Source of the DNA: Anthopleura xanthogrammica
Lineage: Eukaryota > Cnidaria > Anthozoa > Actiniaria > Actiniidae
Direction: 5' to 3'
Assembly (NCBI GenBank): GCA_964019055.1
Contig: OZ025211.1
Span: 5,905,835 to 5,969,834, forward strand
Length of the DNA: 64,000 nt
The position numbers and the translations under genes are program-made. This document shows, one piece after another, positions 1 through 12,400 of this stretch. Positions within the stretch are counted from its first letter, which is position 1. Each line of letters starts with the position of its first letter. A model generated the notes under the pieces. The model saw only the letters and a list, made by a program, of their open reading frames with translations. It was not told the DNA's origin and did not search any database.

Positions 1-410
1 CTGTAACCTTTCATTTATTAGTTATTTCAAGCCCTCTTTTGACCCTTCTGTCCCATTTTCTGTTTGCTTTTTCCCATTAATTATTCAGGGTTTGAAGATC
101 AGGGAATTTTGATTTTGGTCAGTGAATTTTGGCTGGAAAAATATTCACCAGTTACCTAGGACCATACAAGAGGGTTGTCTGCAAAGATTTTTCCAGCTAA
201 AAACCCTGGATAAAAGTTTGCCAGTTTGCTAGAACCATACAAGAGGGTTGGTTCCAAATATTGTTTCCAAACAAAAACCTTGGAAAAAGTTGGACAGTTT
301 CCTAGAACCACTATGTCTTATGCTTACAATTTTTTTCAAGGGAAAAGTAAAATCACTCAAATCCTTTCTCTTACTGAAAAATTAAAAATAAAATCATGTT
401 CATTTTTTAG
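1..410. other. PBRM1 intron with degenerate short repeats
   Basis: No exon seen. A ~75-bp unit containing a 'CCATACAAGAGGGTTG' motif is repeated imperfectly about three times between 147 and 315. The 3' splice site CATTTTTTAG ends at 410. Confidence 0.5.
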
Positions 411-3400
411 AAAAAGAAGAAGATCAAGAAATCAATAGACCCATCTGAAAGCCAGACCATTGAAGAGACCCCTGAGATAGTCCAACCTGTGGTACCAGAA
501 ATAAAACAAATGAAAGAAATGAAAAAGAAAAAGAAAGTAACTGCTGATGGGAAGGAAAAACTGAAGAAGAAGAAAGGGGAGGAAGTGGATCCACTTGTTC
601 TGAAGAAGAGGATGAGACAACTGTCAAAGGTTGTCACTAATTACCAGGTAATGGGTCACCAGACCATGGACCACATTGTAATCTGTTTTTTTATTCATGC
701 AATGCCTTATAATTGTTGAAAATAATTGTTTTACTCCCATTTATGGAGATGATGATGTAATTTGCGTCGTAGAGTGGCAGGTGGTGATGGTTGCCTGCCG
801 TCGCATACCACCCCACATCTATGAAGACAGCATAACTTACTGATCCATTACTAATATTTACACTGGCATACTGTACTTCATACTTATTTGAAACCTAAGC
901 AAATTAACTGATTCAGTGTTTGTAAGCAAGAACGACTACCAAGCTAGAAAACAGCAGGTCACAATGTTATTTATTGACAACTGCTGCAGTTATTAAGCCC
1001 CTTCAGAGTTCCTGTGCCAAGTTGAAAGGTAGCGATGCCTTTGCATCAAAATGAGATGACCAGTGGAAGAGGACTATTTCTGAAAAGCCATCTCTCATTG
1101 GATCTAACCAAGTTTTATTCATCATACAGGATGAGAGTGGACGGTACCTATCTGCAATCTTTATGGATTTGCCATCATCTGAGGTAAATATTTGACCAAC
1201 AGGAGGATCCTGTTTTGTAGTCTCCTAGTTCATATTACAGAAGAAATATCAAATGATTGCCCTGTTTGTTTGCAGGAGTATCCAGATTACTACAAAGTCA
1301 TATCAGAACCTGTGTGTCTGAGTCAAATAGAAACCAACATAAGGGATAATAAGGTGAATATGGGACCTTTGTTTGATCACGGATAAGCCAGGGAAGCCCC
1401 CCCTCCCCCTGGCAAAATCCTGTCTACACACCTGTTGATTAGTGTTATTAGATTATTTTGTGTAATCGGATGTTGTTTACTGTCCTCATACTTTGTTCAT
1501 GGAAGTTGACCAGGAAGTGATGATGTAATTTGCGTCGTAGGGTGTCAGGTGGTGATGGTTGCCTGCCGTCGCATACCACCGCACATCTATGAAGACAGCA
1601 TAACTCACTGATCCTACAATTCATTTTAATTCAATCATTTTTAATTGTTGTACTTGTTGCTCTTTCTTTGTCGGCAATGATTGCCCCCATTTCAAAATCC
1701 TATATCCTCCACTTTAATACTCTATTTTCATGTACTGTAGCTATGACTTTATAACCTTTGATTATACACAAGCAAACACAAAAACATCATACAATTATAA
1801 TGAGTCCTTTACCTGTAGATCATATTTGAATGTTATTTTGAGCTTTATAAATAATAGATTATTACCATTGTGATAGGTTAGTATAATGCTCCATAATTTT
1901 CATGTTTGTGTTATTTTTTACTAACTTCTAGTACTCATCAGAAGAAGAACTGTTGCTTGACTTTGAAGTAATGTTTGACAATGCCAGGTACTACAACGAA
2001 GAGGACTCACAAGTATATCAGGTACAGACTGACACCTTTTACAATATTATGGATTCTATTAATACCCTGAAACAGCCTCTGTGCTGATAAAAGTCAGGAC
2101 AGGGCTAACCCACAGATGGAACCCTAAATCAACCTCTGGGCTGAACAAAAGCAGGGCACGGCTAACTCACAGATCGAATTGGAATTTAGCATGTTGGATT
2201 TGGGGGGTGGGAGGAAATCCATAGATATTAACTGTTGATTAGACAGAAAAATCTTAGTGCAATCCCTGACAATCCATTAGCTTTACTTTACTGTGTTTAA
2301 ATTTTGAAGCATTACATTTTGCAATACCTCTTGTTGTTTGATTTGACACATTACAGGATGCCTGTGTGCTTGAGAAAATTCTAAAAAAGAAAAGAAAAGC
2401 TCTAGGACCAATACATCCTGGTAAGCATGTTAAGTAGTCTATCACTTTCTGCAGTGGATGGAGATGATGATGTAATTTGCGTCGTAGAGTGGCAGGTGGT
2501 GATGGTTGCCTGCCGTCGCATACCACCCCACATCTATGAAGACAGCATAACTTACTGATCCTTGACATAGTCTAAATATTTTTTGTCATAATAAAGCTCT
2601 GTAAAGAAATGATATTTATTCGTTTGTCTCACAGTTAAGGGTCATCTGTAGAGGACCGCTACTGTTGCGGGTCTCTTAAGATGACCCTCAATCGTGAGAC
2701 AAATTAATAGGTATCATTTCTTTACTACTATTCCATGATGAATAAGGGTTTTCATTCTATTAATAAAACTCTGCTCAGCTTTTCAATAATTTTTTCCAAT
2801 GTTCAGTGACTTCAGAAACAGCAACAGCTTCTTCTCATTCTCCTGCTGGTGGCAAGGTGTCAACCCCAACAAAATCTGGCAGAATTTCGTAAGTTAAATT
2901 CGTGCTTTACCAACTCTTACTTCTATTATTTAGACCAAAATAATGTGGTGAATTAGTGATAATGATAATGGTCAAAGTTTAGATTCCTACCTGAAGAATA
3001 AAAATTCTATGAATTATAAATTCTTTTGTGGTTTTTAAAAACATGAAATATTCTGCCCCTTCTTTATTCAAAAATATGTAGTACTAGCCCTTTCTTTTCA
3101 GTTGTCCATTTTTCAAGGGGCCCAATCTCCCCCAGAAAGTAAAATTGTTATGCAAAGACCTCTGTCTTAAGCTTGTAATTGTTGCCTATAGGACTTCACC
3201 AGGAGCTGCAAGAAAGTACTACCAAGTGCCATCAGCAACAAATGAGCTAAAGGAGCTGTGCAAAGAGCTCATGATTGCTGTCAAAGACTGTACAGTATGG
3301 ACTGTTTTTGTTGTTACTTTCATTTAATATTTGAAAAAGTAATAGATTACCGGTACATGGTTGAAAACCAGAAAATCTTGTTGTACTAACATACTTATGT

Positions 3401-6400
3401 ACTTACACACAGTATTGTTTCCTGTGTAGGATATGAGTGGTCGACAGCTGTGTGTCATCTTCCAAAAGCTGCCATCAAGAGCTGTAAGTATTTTGCTTCT
3501 AGAGATAACATATAATTATTATGTGTTTATTTGATTTTTATTTGATATGAATGCAGAAAAAAACTTGTAATGTCATGATGCCAAATTACTCAATCATTTA
3601 TCTGTACTAGTAAAACAAAAACAGTAGGAAAATATTCTTTATCCAGAATATGTGAACAGTAGTCTGTGATTGGATGTATTTTTTTTCCACCCAGCACTAC
3701 CAAGGTAGAGAAAAAACTCTGCTTGCAGGGTAGTGATTGGATTGACTGAGTCTTCACTTCCGTAAGACTTTGGCCAACTCATTTACAGCATTGATTATTT
3801 TAATTATGTAAAATGACAGATGGGTTTTTGAACTCTTCCTAACCAGTACTTACTACAGATAGAATTCTAGGTATTTATGAAAATATATTTTTATTTTTAG
3901 GAATATCCAGACTACTATACCCTAATCAAGAAACCAATAGACATGGCCAAGATCCAATCTAAACTGAATGCAGATCAGTATCAGACACTAGATGACTTTA
4001 TGGCTGACTTCCATCTGATGTTTGATAATGCCTGTAGATACAACGAGCCTGACTCACAGGTCTATAAGGTAAGTACTGTCATATCTTTCTCATCATTTAT
4101 CATTATATAATTATTGAGTATTATGATAGCAGGGGCGGAACCAAGGGAGGGGTTCAGGGGGTGTGCACCCCCCACTCAGAACAACTTTGTCCTCCTATTT
4201 TGAAGATACCCAATACAAAATAATGTTACTTTGAACAAAGGTTTGCCAAGTGTGTTAAAAAGGCTGTAATCAAAAGTAAAATCAACAGTGATTGGCCATC
4301 TTTCCTTTGCTCAAAAGCATTTATTTAAATAATTTTTTGCCCATGTTTTCTTTTGCAATCAATTTTTTGTTTGATACAATTTCTTGGTTTTCTGCAGGAT
4401 GCCCTTAGTCTACTCAGATCACTATTAAGAAAAAAAGCAGAGTTAGTAGGTAAGCTATGATAACAAATGAAGTACTAGGATAATTTAATAAAGCTCATCT
4501 TCTAGTATTTGCTTTCTGGATATTGCTAATGAATGTGCACTGCCTTACCACTGTGGTTACGCTACACTACACCACAAACCACACACCACACACCACACAC
4601 ACCACACACCACACACCACACACCACACACCACACACCACACACCACACACCACACACCACACACCACACACCACACACCACACACCACACACCACACAC
4701 CACACACCACACACCACACACCACACACCACACACCACACACCACACACCACACACCACACACCACACACCACACACCACACACACACCACACACCACAC
4801 ACCACACACCACACACCACACACCACACACCACACACCACACACCACACACCACACATCACACATCACACACCACACACCACACTGCACCACAACAGTGC
4901 AAGGTATTTCTAGGAGGATGGCAATAACAGTTTTGTGTCATTCCAATAGGTGATGAAAACAAGATTCCTGATTGCCCTGTCTTGGTCCACAAGATTTTGA
5001 TTTCTCTCTATGAAGCTACAATGCAACACGTTGTAAGTTTTTTTTAGTTATTATTATGTGTACCATTTTTCAAATACATCAACCAGTGTTATATTTATTA
5101 CCTATATACAAGGCTAAAAATAACGGCTGGTCAACAAAAAATGTCTGGCCAAGTGCCTCTTGACCAGTCACACAATTTGGCTGGCCACATTAACCTGTCA
5201 CATTGATCAATCCAAAGTGGATGGTCGTCATGTTTTTAGCCCTGATATATGTCACTGTATATAGTATATACTGATGATAAGTCTGTGCTTTCTTGTGCAG
5301 GATGATGAAGGAAGGTGCTTCAGTGACTCCCTAGTTGAGCTGACAGTAAAACGAGCTGGAAAGTAAGTATTCTTATTATTATACACAGAATTCCAGACAG
5401 GAAATGATGATGTAATTTGCGTCATAGGGTGTCAGGTGGTGATGGTTGCCTGCCGTCGCATACCACCGCACATCTATGAAGACAGCATTACTCACTGATC
5501 CTTGTAAACATACTCTTACTAGCTATGTAGTAAAAATATTTCACCGAATGATACATTAAAATCAGGATATCTTTGAATGCTGCTTAGATTGCATGCGATG
5601 CTGTATAATAAGTACCTGCAGAGAGCTATAGGTCTCTCGGTAGACACCTCATTCAACATCAAAATCATATGAATAAATAAATAAATCATTTAGATTATGA
5701 AGTTAAATTAGGTCTTCCTTATTTTGTTGTTTTAGTAAGCTTACCCTGGAAATGATAGGAGAAAACATCAGGAGAGTAAGTTATTATTATTATTGTTGCT
5801 TTGTTGTTGCTCTTGTTAATGTTGGTATTGCTGCTGTTGTTGTTGTAAGGGACAGAAGAGATGAAGAAAGAAAATCAAATAATTCCTTCGTTCCATTTCT
5901 TAAGGGTTTTTACAAAAGACTGGACAAGCTTCAAGAAGATATCTTTGCAATCTTTGAGAAAGCAAGAAAGACTAGGAGATCAGACTGTGAGGTAGGTCAT
6001 TTACGTTGCTAGTGTTAGATGAATGTATTAAAATGTATTAAAATTCCTATATTTTCATCATAGATGTATGATGATGCTGTTGAACTCCAAGTATTCTTTG
6101 TTACACGGCGTGACAAGATGTGCAAGGATGGCGAAAGGTTTATTTCTCCAGCTCTTCTCATAACAAGGCGTCATCTTATCCAAGAACTTGATGAGGAGAG
6201 AAAAAAGAAGGCAGAGATTGAAGGAAAAGAAGATGAGAAATTAAAAGCACAGGAAAAGAAGGATGACAAAGAAACAGGAATGGTAAGATGAAATGGCAAA
6301 TGCAGATTGTGATACATTGATGTTGCATCTTGTTAGGTTGTCAACAAGACAAGTGATTAAACATCAGTTCAAAACAATTGCCATCTGACAAGAACCAATT

Positions 6401-9400
6401 TACAGGGAAGGGGTGGTATACCCCATACCTATACCTCTATGTGAAATCCTGCATTTTGTCATTAAATATCTCCAAAGCTAAATGTCAATGTCAAATCCAT
6501 GAAGTCTTGCGTATTAGAAGAAAAGCATTCTTATTTTATTTTTCCATAGGGATCCACTGATGAATCTGGTGTGAAAGAACTCTTTTTGGGTGAAACACAG
6601 TACTCAGTGGGGGATTTTGTTTATGTTGAACCAAGGTATTGTAGACTACATATTTGCATTCTCCATACCATTCTATTAGATCACAGAGCAATTTTTTGAC
6701 TTGGGAGGGTAGGGCTAGGGGGACTATAGGGCTGAAGAGCTGTCCCTGTGTTTTGCAATGCTGAATTTGACAGGCTGGGACCATTGAGGGGGAGGGGCTG
6801 GGGAGCTTCAGCCTCACCAGATATTGCTAATATCCACTACATTTACAAGTATCAGCCCCAACTTTTACTCTTATCCATGCTTGTATTTGTAAGGGCCACT
6901 TCCCCACTGGATGCTCAGTGGTCCTTGGTGAGGGGGGGGGGGGGGGGTGAAATCCATTCTGCCCACTCCTTTGGTGGTCATTTATTACTGTCAACATTCC
7001 CAGGTAATAACATCATATAATTTTTTTTATCAGGGAAGAGAAACTCCAGCCTCATGTGGTTCTTATTGAGAAGCTTTGGACTGACACAACTGGAGAAAAG
7101 GTAAATAGAAGATGTAGTTAATAAAACACCAACATCAAAATTCAGTTGCAGTTACTAATAAATTATTGATCAATGGCTTTGTATCATTGGTTGTTTGTCA
7201 TGCTGTGATGTAGATCAGCCCATAGGTAGTTTTGGGTTTAATGAGTCAATGGTTTGTTTTTCAGTGGTTGTATGGAAACTGGTATTACCGTCCAGAAGAA
7301 ACCTTTCATCTGGCTACTAGAAAATTCTTGGAAAAGGTAAAGTTGAGATTTTCATCGCGGCTACAGCCAATATAGAATATATATTTTCTACTAACTAGTC
7401 GTCAATATAACCCATATTGGTGACTCACAATTGCAATAAGTTTTGTATAGCGATTTTGTATTGTATTATAATTCTGAGCCATCAATACAGGTTGATATTG
7501 GTGGTTCTCTCCTGATAAAACTTATAGGAGAAATCGTGATACAGCACTAAATTTGTGTAGAGATGGATTAACCAGCATTGTATAGTATAGCAACTAAAAC
7601 TAATAAGTGTTAACTGCAAGTACCTTTAGCATTGTGTGTAGTATATTTCATGATTAACCTTCTCATTACTACTTCTTCTTTTAGGAAGTATTCAAAAGTG
7701 ATTATTACTCACCCTCAAAGCTGAACAAAGTGCTTGGCAAGTGCCATGTCATGACTGTCAAGGACTATCTGAAACAGAAACCAGAGGTATTCTGCATTGA
7801 AAATTGAACAATTTGACCATAATTTTTCCTTTTCTTCAAACAATACACATTAATTAGTTACATCTTTCCTCCCTCTCCTAATGTCCCTCCCTCTCTCTCC
7901 CTCTCTCCTCCCCCCCCCCCCCTTATTTCCCTCATTTGGCCTCTTGTTTGTCTGTTCATTCATTTTTTCTTTCACTCATTAATTCATTTTTTTGATGCAG
8001 AATTTCAAGGATGAAGATGTATATGTCTGTGAATCGAGATACTCTGTAAGAACTAAAGCCTACAAGAAGATCAAGGTAACTAGACAGTATAAAGCAGTTT
8101 TTGTATGACTATGAAAAACTTACAGCACAGGCCACACCTTTGCGTGGCTGTGCCAGTGCTGTGCTGTGTATGAAAGCATTCAACATCCCATGCTGTGTCC
8201 GTTCCATGCTGTGTCCGTTCCATGCTGTGAGCTGTGACTTTTCACACATATAAAATCTGCTCTATTGACTATAAGCCAGTTCAAAGTTTAAGAATCCTTT
8301 TCAGTGCGCATGTGATTTTATCCCGAATTTCTCACTTTCTTTTGTTTAATTAAAAACAAAAGGTTTAAACAAAAGAAGGTGAGAAATTTGGGATAAGATC
8401 GCATGCACACTGAAAGCGATTCTTAAACTTTGAACTGGCTTATACATGAGATTGCTATTTTATATTTTATTATTATACTTGTTTATAGGTGTGGCCAGCA
8501 CAGGGTAGTCAAGTGAGCATGGTTGCCAGACAAACTCCACTCACTCCCAAGAGGGTACCATCTGTTTTTGCATCTAATGAGCAACAGCAAGCAGAAGCTA
8601 TGGATACTGATGAAAGTGATGAGTCAGAAACAGACTCCAGTAAGGTATGTACAGCCACCAAGCCTGTATACCATGTTGTGTCTATCATCTTAGTGTCATA
8701 ACCTACAAGGACTATATGGATTAGCTTATTTTTATAGGGATTAACATATTATAGCTATATGCAGCTAAATATCTATTTATTGATTATTTGGTAGAATGTT
8801 GTTCTTGACAACTACCCCAATCCAGAAGAGGGATGTGTTTATTATGAGCAATACTGCCTTGGGGATGTACCTTATAAATTAGGTAAGTACCCATCCACCC
8901 ATCCATCTATTTAATTCTCTATCCATTCATTCATTCTATCATTCATTCATCTGTCTATTCACCAACACACCTATATGTTTCTCATCCATCCATCCATCCA
9001 CCAACCCCTCCACCATCCATCCATCCACCCATTCATCCACCCACCAATCCTTCCACCATCCATCCCTCTATCCATCCACCCACCCATTCATCCACCTACC
9101 AATCCTTCCACCATCCATCCATCCATCCACCAACCTATCTGTTTATCTATCCATTTATTCATTCATCCAGCTACCCATCCATCTATCCATTCATTCATTT
9201 CTCCCTTTACTTCCTCATCAATACAATATCCTTTTCAAAACTATTGTTATCAGTAATTTTCAATATTGTTTATTCCCCCAGGTGACTGTGTGTACTTGAG
9301 ATCAGACGAGGACTATTTGTACATTTCACGAGTTGATCGTCTCTGGACGGATAAAAAGTAAGTTGACAGAACCTTTAAAAGCAGTCGTAAAATATGAAGA

Positions 9401-12400
9401 CCCAAAAATTAGTGACATAATCCTGTCATTGTTTATTGTTTATTTTTAAGGGAACACTGTCGGGTTGGCCATTACGGCAACTGTCAGAAGTTTCAGTACA
9501 ACATTAACTTTAGTGTTTTAAAACAAGTAATGCTTCAGGGACCATGGAGAGGGAGGGGCAGGTGGGCGATACCCCCCTCTCTTTTACCCTTTTGCATACT
9601 AGTCTTTTATTTTCCAATCTAAACCACCAACTTGTTAGAGTGCTCTGAGGTCCTTGTGCTTGGGTACCACATTGTTGGTGTTGGTGAAGGTTGCAGGCAT
9701 TTCATTAGAAGCCAGCAACTGGTGAAATCCGGTGTCTCCTTTCCATATCTGAGATGCCTACTTTTGGCATTCCACGTCCCAATTGTACCTGTTACATTGT
9801 GGCTCCTTCCTTGATGCAGCCATCTATATTAAGTAAACCATCTGCCTACTTGAAGTTTTAATGAAATCCCTCAGTGGGGTTGATATGATATTGCTGGATG
9901 TCAACAAGCTACCTATTAACCTACCCACAACAAATTTAGTGTTGTAATCTTTACCAACTCAGGGCTTAAAATAACGGCCACTCATACGGCGGTCAAGTTG
10001 TCTGGGGTATGATATTTTTATTTTATTTTTTCCAAATATGACCGGTCAACGTGTCCGTTCAAAACCGTATTTGACCGGACAAGTACCAAATTTGGCCGGA
10101 CATTGACCGTTGACTGGCCGTTATTTTGAGCCCTGCAACTAAAACACCACTATAAGGCATCTAAAATCTCCTTACTTAGGTCAAATTATTCCACAAATAA
10201 ATAAGAATGTTCAATACTTTGGGTGGCTCACTATCTCTTTTATTGTTGTAGTGGCAATACCTGGATTAATGGCCCATGGTTCATAGGTCCTGGTGAGACC
10301 CAACATCTTCCATCCAAGATGTTCCATGAACAGGAAGTCTACCTGAGCTCCTTGGAAGAGAGTTTATTATTCAACAATATTGTTGGCAAGTGTATGGTTC
10401 TCTCCATCAGGGACTATGTTAGATGTAAGTATATTGAAATATCAATATTAAAACTCTGGTTTCACCTCCTGTTGCTAAGGATTTACCTTGATTTTATTGT
10501 TAGTAGAGACATAGATTAGAGCAGATTTCGTATGACTGTGAAAAGTGCAGTGCCTTGTGGTGTGTGTGTCTTGCTGCAACATGATGTTTTCTATAATTTT
10601 GATTGGCTGAATTTTTTCTTGCACAATATGATTGGTCTGGCATACTTAGTCAGTGCCTTGACCTTACCATGACCTTTATCCGCGCAGTGTTTGTGCCATG
10701 TTCCGTGCATTTAATTGGATGAAGAGTGCAGGCCTTGCCATGACTGATATTTTCTAGATTTTTGATTGATTTTTTGTTGCACTTTTCACAGTCATACAAA
10801 ATCTGCCTCTAAGGTTAATGTGGAGTGACCCCCATCCAAAAATCCTGAATATGTTTCTTATCTTTCATATTCCTTTTCTCAGGCCGCCCAACAGAAATCC
10901 CAGAAAAAGATATTTATTTGAATGAAGCTCGCTATGACGAAGAGGAAGGACAGTTCCGTAAACTCAAAGGATTAAAGGTAGATTCCCATTTCAATAGCAT
11001 TTTTATTCATAATTTCAGTTCATCAATGAAAGTGTAAATTATATTTTTCTTGTAGAGGTATTCCCTTTCTATCAACTGTTATGAAGAAGAATTCTACTAC
11101 TTTGAGGAATCCATTACTCCTCTTAAGGTATGTGCTTCATAATTTTTTTGTTTCTTTTCTTATTTTTATTTGTTCTTATCTGTATTATTATGATATAAAG
11201 GCTGTTTGGAATGACTGATAGCTTATTCCAAGTGCAAGAGAAATGTAAAGTAGAATGGTAAGAGTGTAGAACAACGCCCCCGTTGACATGTCAGTCGACT
11301 GTCTGCCGACATGTAAACAGGGCGCTATTCTACACAATTACCATTAAAGTAGAATATTCGTTTTTTTGGTGTTGTAATCATTAAACCAAAATCAAGAAAT
11401 TATGAACAAAAGTTGAAGTAAACAGTGCCCTTCTATACAAGAAAACATAACCTATCTAAAAATAATTAATTATAGTAAAGAAAAAACTTTTTTTTGTATT
11501 TGTTTGTGATATGGGAAATAATGCTGTGGGTATATCTGAAGCCCATCACTCTCACACTGCCCTGCACCTAGAAAGTAGATACTGACATTCTTTTACTGAT
11601 CATGGCAGGTCCCATCACCTCTGTTGTTTGAAGACCAAGACATGATGGCTGCAGGAGACCACAACACTTCCCCTGCAGCTGCCGTTGACTCTACAGAAAC
11701 TGGAAAGGTAAGGAAAGAATCAAATTAAGGGTGGTGTAGTGTTAATGCACTCATGTCTCACATATGGGGTCTTAGGCTTGATTCCTGGACTCAGCATCAC
11801 GTGTGCAAAGGTAATGAATAAAAATAAATTTCTTTATTTAAATGTCTAGTCATACTAGAACTTTCGCACTAATTGGGGACACTTTTCACAAGGGCAGATC
11901 GAGGGGGAGGGTCAGAGGGTCAAGACCCCCTGTCATACCTAAGGTTCTTTTGTTTGTTTTACACAAAAACAAATAAGCTGCTTAGAAGGACAGGAGAATC
12001 CTTAAATAACTCACTCGCCATCTAGCATTATATTAAACATTGCCAGAAAATCTACTTGGAACCTTTGTATTAATTTTAAAGGTGGTTTTGTTTTTTTTAA
12101 TGAACCTTTGCTTGATGCATTTACATGTTTTTTTTTGTATACTTTTTATGACCCTCTGATTTGAAAATTGTCCCTTGAAATGTTTGCTTGGGGGACAAAT
12201 TGACCCTTTCAACTGAAATCCTGGCTCAAACCCTAAGACTTCCTTACTGTGAGAGAAAAAAACAAATAACAAACAAACTATACCATGATCCTAGTGGTGT
12301 GGTGAATGAGTATTTAAATTTGGAGTGTGGGTTCAATAGAATTTCACCAACCCAGTTCCTGGAAAATAGTTTTCTGAGCCGCAGTTACTATAGTAAGAAC

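Noticed and set aside
407..637. Minus-strand Ser/Phe-rich ORFs
   Set aside because: They are antisense shadows of the Lys-rich PBRM1 exon 411-647.
4523..4927. Long His/Thr/Pro and Cys/Val/Trp repeat ORFs on both strands
   Set aside because: They are translations of the 7-bp CCACACA microsatellite and lie in an intron.
8975..9256. His/Pro/Ile/Ser ORF
   Set aside because: Translation of a CATC microsatellite in a PBRM1 intron.
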